Below, piece after piece: positions 14,101-26,100 of a stretch of 64,000 bases of DNA (the stretch's first letter is position 1; every line of letters starts with the position of its first letter). The position numbers were made by a program, and so were the translations under genes. Source of the DNA: Gorsachius magnificus (Eukaryota; Chordata; Aves; Pelecaniformes; Ardeidae); NCBI GenBank assembly GCA_034008185.1, contig CM067083.1, positions 119,248,837 through 119,312,836 on the forward strand. Direction: 5' to 3'. The notes under the pieces were generated by a model that was not told the origin of the DNA, did no database searches, and saw only the letters and a program-made list of their open reading frames with translations.

Positions 14101-17100
14101 TTTGTGAAGAATTATAGAAACATAAGCAGAACCATGTCAAAGAGACAAATGTTTAAATGGAGGTCAAAATAAAAGTCACCCTGACTAAAAAAACAATTCA
14201 ACACACTACAAATATCTATCAAATTCAGGGATTTTATTCATTAGTAATGAATAAGTGTAATACAAATGTAATACATTTCTCTGTGTCCTGATTCTGTAAA
14301 AATACTTTTACATTTCCTTACTGCCTGGGAATTTGGTGCAGGGTCCCCGTATGTGCCAGGCTGTGAACCCCAGCAGTCAGCACCACCCGAGAAACTCAGC
14401 CACGTACGTTCATAGAATCATAGAATGTTTTGGGTTTGGAAGGGACCCCTAGAGGTCATCCAGTCCAACCCCCCTGCAGGGAGCAGGGACACCACTAACC
14501 AGATCCGGTTGCTCAGAGCCCCATCCAACCTGGCCTTGAATGTTCCCAGGGATGGGGCCTCCACCACCTCTCTGGGCAACCCGTTCCAGTGTTTTACTAC
14601 TCTCATTGTAAAGAATTTCCTCCTCATATCCAGTCTAAATCTACCCTGGTTTAGTTTAAAACCATTGCCCCTTGTCCTGACACAGCTGGCCCTACTAAAA
14701 AGATTTTCCCCATCTTTCCTATAGGCCCCCTTTAGGTACTGAAAGGCCGTAATCAGGTCTCCCTGCAGCCTTCTCTTCTCCAGGCTGAACAAGCCCAACT
14801 CCCTCAGCCTGTCCTCATAGGAGAGGTGCTCCAGCCCTCGGATCATTTTAGTAGCCCTCCTCTGGACCCGCTCCAACAGCTCCATGTCCTTCTTGTGCTG
14901 AGGGCTCCAGAGCTGGACGCAGTACTCCAGGTGAGGTCTCACCAGAGCAGAGCAGAGGGGCAGAATCACCTCCCTCGACCTGCTGGCCACACTTCTCCTG
15001 ATGCAGCCCAGGACAGGGTTGGCCTTCTGGGCTGCCAGCGCACATTGCTGGCTCATGTCCAGCTTTTCATCCACCAGCACGCCCAAGTCCCTCTCGGCAG
15101 GGCTGCTCTCCATCCTTTCTTCTCCCAGCCTGTACTGATACTGGGGGTTACCCCGACCCAGGTGCAGGACCTTGCACTTGGCCTTGTTGAACCTCATGAG
15201 GTTCACACAGGCCCACCTCTCCAGCCTGTCCAGGTCTCTCTGGATGACATCCCGTCCTTCTGGTGTGTCAGCCACACCACTCAGTTTGGTGTCGTCCGCA
15301 AACTTGCTGAGGGTGCATTCGATCTCGCTGTCTAAGTCATTGATGAATGTATTAAACAGCACCGGTCCCAGTACGGACCCCTGAGGGACACCACTCGTTC
15401 AGAGTATGTGCAACTTGCCACTTTGTCACTTTATCTTGTGAGTCTGATACTCTGCCAGTAGTGAAAACGAAGAAGATCCCAGTTTACCTTTCCAGCATTT
15501 AAATCTAAGATGGTATTTACAAAACAGTAAATCTGAACTTCAGTAAATATTTTTATAAAAGGTAGTTTAAAAAGGAATCCTTCCCAAAGACTCGGGACTA
15601 ACAATATAGTAGCAGGAATCACAGATGTTGTATTCTGACATTAATGGGGGGAAAGAGGGGTCAAATTGTGATTATTTTATAACCAAAATATTTTTACATA
15701 CTTGCACCAGAGGCCAAAACAAGCTTCCCAGAAATAGCAGAGCCACACCACAAAATAAGCCACACTAGTCTAAACATTTTAGAGATCTCCGCTTATTTGC
15801 TAACATATTGAACACAGTTTATTTTAAGCTTGCTCTCTCAAAACTGAGGATGATATACATAGCCATAAGATGGTCTATATTAAAATAAAAGCGCTAAGGA
15901 AGAAACCCAAGCTTTCTTCCGAAGGTTGCAAGACATTCTTAAATGATGTCTATAGGTATTATCTACTGATGTTCTCCCACAGCACCTATTACTACCACAT
16001 TTAAGTTCCTCTCCAATGCATTTGTTTCTCTGGGGAGCAGAGACTTAGCATGGCTACTGATTTAGTCCAATTTCTCTGCTTTTAGTATGAGATGCACCTG
16101 AAAGTACGAAAAGAGTGCTACATCCTGAATGTTCTGAGTGTTCAGTATTGAATGGTCAGATTTCTTAGGCCTGACTTGGGTTAATTTTTATGCAGAGTTT
16201 TAGACAAGTCGAATTTCACGATGCTCAGGGCTGCACACTGTCTTGCTGCCTCTTACAGCAAAAGCGCTGGAATGTTTTAAAAGCAGGATCCCAAGGCTAT
16301 CCCAATTTTGAAGTTTAGTAAAGATTTCAAAGCTGCAAGTAAGCATCAACTTCTATCAAACGCATCGTATGCACACTTTTGATATATGCTTTGCAACGGC
16401 AAAACTTCAGTATTAACTACACTCAAGCCATTAAATCAAATGCTTCTTGTCAGTAACCAGCTGTTTGTAAACATGGCAGCACTATTTATAGTTACCCAAT
16501 TCAACAAAGCCAAAATATGGCTAAAAGGGCATGGGTGCCCTACATACTGCTGCAACTACAGATAAACTAGGGCTCAGACTAACAGACCTGCCATTTCAAG
16601 TGCCCTGCTGTGCTAGATTACACAACTCCTGAACACAGGCAAAAAGTCAATTGTTTGTTGCAGTTTTCTTATTTCTGCAAACTATGCATTCCATGTAAAA
16701 CAACCCACTTACACTAAAATAAGGTATTTCCGCATAAAACAAAAATACACTTGAAATTACAATACACAAGTCAAAAAAATGCCTGCTCTGGAACCAGGGG
16801 AAATGAGCTGTCTACACATCACATAATTGAAGTTAATTTTTTATGTGAAGTTGGCAGTCCCACGAGATGTTTTGGGCTGACTTAAAAATACCTCTCTAGA
16901 TAAAACTAAGCAATTTGGTAGTTAAATTAAGTCATAAATTCTTAGAGATAATACGAAAGAAAAATAAAGAAGTTATTATAAACAGAGCCACAATGGAACT
17001 GGTATATCTAGGGAACAGACTTCAACAAAACATAAGCACCAACTTTCTGATGCAAGAAACTCCATGTTATGACAACACACTAGCAACTCCACAGTAAATC

Positions 17101-20100
17101 CTGAGCCTAGAAAGTCACTCCTATAGCCTAGGGACAGAAATTGAGTTAGGGGACAGCTCCATAGCAATAGATTCCGAGCATCCCAGCTGAATGCCAAAAG
17201 CTAGGCAGAAAGTAAGTCAGTCTGAGCACGTCAACATAGCAAATTAATGCAAAGGGGATGCTGCAGTAAAGCTTTGTACCCTAGACTTATTTTGTTCTGG
17301 GAGACAACCCTGCAAATGTTTTTGATTAATTTTCCACAGAAATGCAAGCAAAGCCTCCTTTGGACTCTTTTGCATTTGCATAACTCCTCACAGGTACAGA
17401 ACATTACACAAAAACCCATTATACACAAAAGTTTAAGATTTTAACACAAAAAAAGTGACAACCAAAGAGTTGTCTATAGAGGACTACCAAGTAATAGATA
17501 TAAAATTCCATCAGCCTTACCTTTTGGTTTACTTTCAGCTTCTGATTTTACTACTTCTGATGAGTGTTCATTTTTTATTGTACTGGGAAAATGAATTAGC
17601 TTTGTTCCAGGGGGATGGTTAGGTGATGGCTATATGAACAAAAGAGAACTTTGTTAACAAAAATCCACTGAGTTTTACTTTTGATTAGGTTACAGGACAC
17701 ACTCAGGTTTTCATTAGCTGAGGTGATGCGAATGACCATCTCAAAAGAGATTCAATGAGCTTTCCCATTAAGTACTTAAATTACTGTAGTTACTTCACCA
17801 CAATCAGAATTTTGTCAACCAGTTAAAGACACAGCACAGCTTTCAAACTGGAAACCAATCTCAGGACATTGGCAGATATACTTTTGCAATCAAATTTCAG
17901 CAGTTCCAAGTGTTACTGTTCCATTACACTGAAAATTGCCTTCCAGTGCAGAACAGCTCTGCCAGAAGTAACTCACTGACCACACTGACTTTGCACAGGA
18001 ATATTCAGCAGCCTACACCACCTCAGCAGAAGAGGCAGCCAGTTTTTAACTACTCAGACAAATGTAAAAGCACATGAAAGTTCATCCCAGCTTCCCTTCA
18101 CTCTTAGCGATTCATACAGAACAGAACCAGAACAGATAAATGTCACTACAGACTTCCGAACCAAAAAACCACAGAGGCATTGCAACAGGTAACAAGTTTC
18201 AGAGTTAACATCTAACAAAAATCATTGTTCCAGTATCCCCCCCAGCCCCCCAGGAGACTTACTGAGCTGCCAGGAAGATTCAGACAGCTTCAGTTGCAGC
18301 CACTTCTTCACAGCCCTATGAGCTACAAACATAGAATGGGATCTTACAGTCAGTACTTACCTGAGCAGCCCTAATAGCATTACAGACGTGAAAAATCCCA
18401 TTGCCTTTAGTTAATTTGTTCATTTTCATTTACAGTTAAACTTCACAGCCTTTCTACTGCCAGAGAAACTAGATTTATTCTCCTTAAAACCAGATGATGC
18501 CTGTGGGCTGGTGTTTGCTACCTCTGACATACCATAGAGGAAGCCACGGTCACTTGGGTTGTTCTTAGAGTTACATATGCAATTTAACTCACTCCAGAAT
18601 GCTATATGAAGAAAGCACTAAAATAACCCAACCTGTGACATTAAGTAAGTCCATCCAACATGGAAATAGTTCTCTACATTTTCCCCCTTCCAAAACGAGA
18701 TGCAATTAGAAGTGTGAGAGGAAGTTTAGGCAGACAGGGTATAAATAGCCTGAGCCCAGGCAGGATGCTGGGATCAGCTGAAACCTAACTACGTCCTACA
18801 GGAGCAGATATAGTTTTGAGCACTTCATATACATTAGTGCTCCCATAGCGAACAGTCTCCAAATTACCCAACGGAAAAAAGCCCTCCCTCATCTCCTTTT
18901 CCGATGACAACTTTTTTCTTTACTGGCTTAAAGACTGAGAATGCCCTTCCAGCATCCCTCCACCTAACTCCAAAGAGAGCTGAGCACAAATCCAAAGCCA
19001 TCCATTTTCGCAAGACCTTCACCAGAATTATCTTTCTAGAGTTCTCCAGGTTGTTCTGCAAGCCTGTCCTGCCTGTTGACTTCGGCAACAAGCATAAGTG
19101 GAATATTAAGCACAAAACTCAACTACTTATTTAATTGTCATTAAGCTATGCAAAATTGTTTTCTCACTTCATTTCCCCTCTTGCTGAGAAACAGCTTACA
19201 ACAACTTTCCAGACAAGCCAACTAACAAAAACAGAGTGCCAACATATTTTAGTGTTTATACACAGTCAAATAACATGAATTCAAAATGTCTGAGCAGACT
19301 TCACATTTACTGAACATACTTTAGATAAACTCTTTATATTTCCAAGTTACAAGGTGGAAAGTAGGGAAACATACTTTTGAATGATCATTGTCATGACAAG
19401 AAAGCAAATTGAAAGGTGGGTCCTGAAACCCAGGTCCAATAACATTCACACAAAGATGTAGTGATCCCACAGACTCCTACTCCAAGGGACAAAGCCTCAA
19501 GAGAACCAAGGAAAATCAACGTGCCCCCATAGAATCATAGAATGGTTTAGGTTGGAAGGGACCTTCACAGATCATTTAGTTCCAAACCCCCCTGCCATAG
19601 GCAGGGACATCCTTCATTAACATCAGGTTGCTTGAAGGCCCATCCAACCTGACCTTGAACACTTCCAACGACGGGGCGTCCACAACTTCTCTGGGCAACC
19701 TGTTCTAGTGTCTGATGTCCTCACCATAAAAAATTTCTGCCTTATGTCCAATCTAAGTTTACCCTCTTTCAGTTTAAAACCATTGCCCTTTGTCCTATCA
19801 CTACAGACCTCAGTAAAAAGTCTTCCCTCCATTTTTCTTATAAGCCCCCTTTATATAGTGAAATGGCACAATGAGGTATCCCTGGAGCCTTCTCTTCTTC
19901 AGGCTGAAGATTTTCCTTAGGGGGTAACATTCCCCACATCTTAAACAGAAGGCAACAGTCTTATAACTCATTTTCTGAATCATCTGATACTTTGACTGGA
20001 CCAGAAACAGAGCGGACACACCATGTCTACAGGTGGATGAGCACTGCTCTTAGTACTGCTACAGAGGGAAAGCACATCCAAGGAAGTCTCTGTCCCTACC

Positions 20101-23100
20101 CTCTTCCCAGGGACACACCCCACCTTTTGCCCTACACCATTACTGTTATTTTAGTAGCAGCAGAGGAAAGCAAATCAGTCAGCAAAGCAGCATTAATGAC
20201 CATAACCCAGAGATAAAAAATTGAAATTGGACAAAGGTTTTAAAAGCTTTCTTGTATTGATCACCTGAGTAAAAACTGAAACACTGGATTAGCTCAGCTG
20301 CCTTTCATTTATCAAAAGCTGAAAATCCATACATAAGCTCTTGGTATAAACAATACTTAAGTTCAAGACAAAGGACTGAGCATTGCTGTTGTGTTTCCAA
20401 AGGGTAAGAGCGCTCTCTGGTTCAGATAAAAATAAAAAACTAAAGCAATTTTGCTATCATCATGTTATCTGCTCTCTCCTAAGTTTTAAGTTCGATAAAA
20501 AAAACAAAAGTGCTCCTTTTCCCACTCACTCATAAAAGAGGGGAAAAAGAAAATGGAAGAGGCTGCAAAATTGTAGAACAGTACTTTTCAAGCTTACACA
20601 ACCAGCTGTTTATGTAACTCATTAACCCAAGATATCACCAAAGCCAAAAGCTTGGTGGCATTCACTGAAGGACATCATTATGCTGGTAATGACAGCTGAC
20701 ATCTAGAACAGCAACCTTAATATCCACCAAAACTTGGAAAAAAAACCAAAAAACAACCCAAACCTAAAACTAAAGAAACCCCAAATACTCCTTGTTTTAA
20801 AGGCCAAGTTTAACTTGTATAGGAAGACTTAACAGTCTTGTCCCAGATTGGATACAAAGCCTGTAAGAGAACTACAGGAGACCTTGTACTGCAGATGTGT
20901 TTGAGAAGTTACTATGTCTTATACCACATGGCTTTGAAGTGACAATTTTTATATCACCTTGGTTTTCTCTCTCCGATTTTTTAAATACCAAGACATTTGA
21001 ACAGACCTTTTGGAATCAATGTTAAATGTAACTTACTATGAAAAACGTTTGAGGGTGTTTGTTTTGTTTTATAGGCAAGAGCCCTATGAGATGATTATGG
21101 TCTGATTATGGAGCAATATTGACAGATTTTAAAATGGCCACTATATTCAGCATCTGTAAGATATTATGTCTTAAGATTCCACACCTTTCAGATTTTTTTT
21201 TTTATGGGAAACCCAAAAATAACAATATGAACTGCTACAAACCTTATCTTGCTTTTTATCTTCCGATTCAGTACTGGATAATCTTGTCTTAAGTTTCACT
21301 GAGCCTTCTTTAAAGATATCTCCAAACCCAATACCTCGGATTTTCTTTGGCTGTGCTGGTCCAGATCCAGGTTCACTCCCATTTCCTGGAGAGACCACAG
21401 GTGAGGTAGGACCACTGAAAACAGACTCTGAAAGTAAAAAAAAAAACAAAGTTGTTTTAATATCTGAAATTATTTTTTTGCTTTCTGGGAAAAAAAAAGT
21501 GGAAGTAACACAGCTGTGTGCACTGCTCTTGCTAAACAGCTTTTCTGGGAACATTTTTGGAGCTGTAACACCTCACATTTGTTCTAGTTATATATTTAAC
21601 GTAAGACCATTTGAAGTGACACCAGTATTGCACTGCATACTAAGTCATTAGCTCACCAATATTTCTTGCTATTTCAATTATCACTGAGGCTCCACAGTCT
21701 GTTAACATCAATGTCATGGTTTCCACTAGTTATATGAAACATTGCTTACGCATTCTCTGAAGACGTGTTTTTAGTCCAGCATTTAACAGCTTGTCATTTG
21801 CACAGCTATAGCTGCTGAAAGTGATAATCGATAAAGGTTCGTGATGAGTCCTACCATGTTTCAACAGCCACAGGAAAAAACTGTGTTTCAGTAGTAGAGT
21901 AATGCCTCTCAAGTCACCAAAGTGACATTTTCCTATTGCTCAGAATGCACTATCAAAAATACCTGAAAGGGGTTTCTTGCAAATTACTTTAAATAGCTTT
22001 TTAACCTGATAACACTTAAAACCTATTTTAAACTAGTTAAACATTCAAATCAGATATAGTTGTTTGAGATTAATCACCAGTAGATAACAAGTATTTACGA
22101 TTCTTTTAATCTTTCAGTTTTAAGGGACAACGTTTATCCATCCCCAAAAAATGTAGTTCAGAGAACTTAGTTAAGGTGTTAGTAGCTTGAGACTTTTTTT
22201 TTTTTTTAATTTTTTGGTTACAGTCAAATCTGTTAAAACCTACAAACATCCACAGGCAAACTATTTCCACGCAGGGAATTCCAGGAGATAGGTCATGTCA
22301 AAACAGACAGCTTTTATAAAGCAAATTCAAAATAGCCACCACATCTTTTAGCCTTTCAGTTAAGTTCTTCCCAGCATATGCATGCCTGGGAATTGCAATA
22401 AAGATTAAAGCCTCTTCCCTCAACCGTAAATTTAAGGTGTTTTGCTAATACTGCGAAGTTACACAGCCTCTTAACTTAGTTTCTCACAACTTTCCACAAT
22501 TGAGTTACTCTTCACTTAGTTATATCCCTCTTAAGTATCTAACATAATAGCTAGAAATTTCATTGAGAAGAAGAGTCCAGGTTGCATGTTTATGTTTGGA
22601 AGACCGTAGCTCAGAGAATGGGGCATTTACAGTTTCCCAGGAGCAAGGAAAGAACATAGCAGATGCTGGAGATCCTGACTGTGAAAGCACTGAGGATTAA
22701 ATATAATCCCTGGGGGTGCGAGGGGCTGATAAGCATAACTTGTTAGTTACTGAGAGAAAATACAATTACTTCAAATTACTGTTCAGTCCCACTGATCTCA
22801 GTATTCAGGAATTAAGACCAACACATACCCATTTGTAAATTCATCTCACCAGACCCCACTAAACATAGTGAACTTGACCTCCAAGGAGACAGCCACTGAG
22901 CTATTTGGGACTGCCCAAGTCAAACGACTCTTGTTTTACACTACTGCAATTATTTCTACAACTTATCAAAAAAAAAAAAAAAAAAAAATCAAGCCAGACT
23001 TTTCTTTCCTATCTCTGAGAAAGCCCTTGTTAGAAACAATCAATACAGAACATCTTCTAAATGAGGGTGCACATTACTACAAGGAAGGGGGAAATCACTT

Positions 23101-26100
23101 TTTCCCTTGAACACTACACAGCTGTCTTTAGGCATCGATTAACTCGCCTTAAGACGTTGTTCCCAAATAACACTCCCATTCCAGCAGTATTGCATCACAA
23201 GTCCCCAGTCTTCAAACAGGTCTTTGCAGACAGAATACCTCTCAAGTGCAGTTTCAAGGGAACACAGTAATTGCCCGCAAAGCACACACCTGCCTGGCAC
23301 CCCTCACTCAACTACTGTTCAGCCACAGACCGTCTGCTTCCGTCCGAGCTATACAGTCATAGCCACAAAGGAATGGCTAAATGTAAATACTACCTTAAAA
23401 ACATCTTACTGATAGATTAAAATATAATAAAGAACCAGGACCCCTTTCCCAGGATTCATTTTGAGGCTCTCTATACTGTTTTGATTCAACTCAGGTTTTA
23501 ATTCTCAACCAACATGGTTTAAACACTTAAGTTTTCTCCATGTTAAAGATTTCATGTCTGTGAGAATAAGACTGAAAAAAGCTATTAAACAGAAGAATAA
23601 TTTTATATCCAATAGTAAAAAAAAGTTCAACTCTGAATATGATAAAATTTCTAGTGAAAAAATGCAGAATATACATTTGCAAGATCAAGACCTTGACTGC
23701 AACTTTACTAGAAGTGTATTTGGAGCAAGACAGGTTTTGCACTCAGCATCAATATCTTCCAGAATGAAATTCGATACTTACCATTCTTAGAAAGCTTGAA
23801 TTCTTAAGAATTTTTATTGTACTACAACCATAATACTCCAAACTATACCTGAGATCTAAAATGACTTTGCTAAGGGTTTACAACAAATGGAATACCACCT
23901 GTGTCATCCAGAGGGTCCTGTGTTTCTCCATCATCTGTCGATTCCAGTTCTTTCACAAAGTTTGAAGGAAACAACCCGGCCCTGCCATTCAGTATTCCGC
24001 TCCACCAGCCTTCTTCTACCTGTATAGAAATATTTTGCATATCACCAATAAAGCAAAAGGAAATTCATATCAATTCCATCCATATTTCACTTACAAAACT
24101 CTACAAACAATGTTGGGAAAGTTCAAATGACCATGATTTCTCTTTACAGAAACCTACCAAAGATGTAGAAATAGTAGGCAAAAGAAGAGCAAGCAAGTAA
24201 TTTACTGTCATGTCTATCACTACAGCAATGATCCCGAAACATGAGACTATCCCAATGCCAACTAATCCAGAAGAGCAGCAAAATGTTCATCAACTTGCTC
24301 AAGGTGACAGAACAGGCACCGCACATCTAACTGAAGAAGAAAATATTAAACTGTTACTGAAATAAAGCTGTAACAAAATTTTTGTGTATTCTTGCTCTCC
24401 ATCTGTCTTTTCCTCTGTCTTGTCCAGTTTCCACCAGTCCTATTCCCACTGACCTCATATCCACTGAACAGCTTCAAACAATTTTGATCAAAAGACAAGT
24501 TTCAAAGACACAATTTCTACAGATAATGTTGGGTAGAACAGAGAAAAGTCCTTAAGGACATCACAGAGTAATGGAAAACTAAGCTGTCCCCTCCTGCTAG
24601 CAGGAGGTAACTGGCTGAACAGCATACACCTAGCTCTAGATGTGTCAGAAGGTACAGATACTTTCCCATCAGAGCTGGCCAGTCGATGAAGGTAGCAGAG
24701 ACGCACGAGGACTTTGTGATGGCACACAGCAATCCTAAGGACAGAATTCTGCTGGATGCTAAATTTTGCTGGCTTTGCGATTCACAAAATAACTCATTTT
24801 TGCCCTGGAAATAAACCTGTTCAGGAATTCGGGAACATAATGACTCTAATGCTCAGTTATGTGCTTGGACTCCTGGTGTGTCATTTATACCACAATACTC
24901 CAAAATATAACAGAATGTTTGTCAGGATTACTCCATGGTCCAAAGGAGAACAAGCAAAAGCAGGACATGCATAGGTGACGGCGTAAAACAAGGCCAGAAG
25001 ACAGAGTAAGAATTATGCTCTTCAAATTTATGAACAGTTTTCAAAATGTCTTAAATAAATCAAATGTATTTGACTAATGAGCACTATTTAAAACCTGTAA
25101 TTAAGATACATTTTCAAAATATTTCATTTCAGTTGCTCTGTTTTGGGGCTGGAAAGCTGGTTTTAGATAAGAACCCCCAAACCAGCAGCTGTTTACAGTA
25201 TCTTTTTTTAGCTTTGTTTTGTAGGTCACTATGCCTGACACACAAGCATAGTTTTTAAATGCTAGCCTACCTCCAAGACAGGCAGTACACATGCAAAACC
25301 TGGCAGCTACAGAGACAGCCAGGCAATGAAGAGAGCACTGTCATTTTTAAAGACATCCTGGTGCTTAAATAGCTTTGCTATGGATGGTTCAAATTCAGAG
25401 TCTGCTCCTCAAACAAATTTTAAGCATAGATTACTGACAAGTGCTGACCAGGCTCCGGTACCTCATGCTTTAGTTTTCTGTAATGTATTATGTAAAATTC
25501 AAATGCCCTGACTCACCCATGCTACACACAAGAGCCATGAGAAAGGGACTTTTAATGCTTACAATATAGAAAGCGACTCAAGCATCCATTTATTCTTCTT
25601 CCAAAAAATAAGGTCAAAGTACTTTACAGGCTTCCAAGGCAAAGTGATGCCAGTTCAGAGACAGTCAGGAACAAAACAAGAATTTCTAGAGTGTACCTCC
25701 TTCAGCCTCCCCACCATGCTGTCTTTACAAAAACTGACGATATTACCAGAAAAGGTAACTTTAATTGGCATTAAAAAACAGGTTAAAAAAGTTCTGCACA
25801 ATTTGGTGGAGAGCATCTGTGCACCTCTGAGCACTAGCAACACAGATGACAATTTCACAACTCTTACTATCCATGAAAATCTTACCACATGATACAATTT
25901 CCACAAGAGGGAGTTACAGCTCTGGTACACACATCAGTACTTTTTTTTGAATGTGAATTCCATCAACTTATTTCTATGAAAAATAGTCTGAGAACTCAGA
26001 CTTCTAAACAAGGGGGGGGGGGAGGCTGCAACAAGCAGTTTTAACATACTAATTATTTTTTTAAATAAAAATTTCACCAATGGAGTTATATGAATTTCTA

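Larger units (their letters stand above)
12718..17520 (-). other. CD2AP: CD2AP intron 7
   Basis: About 4.8 kb. It hosts the nearly 1 kb CR1 copy at 14411-15398. The flanks are AT-rich unique sequence. Confidence 0.88.

Noticed and set aside
14826..15335. 169-codon plus-strand open frame
   Set aside because: Exact antisense shadow of the CR1 reverse-transcriptase frame.
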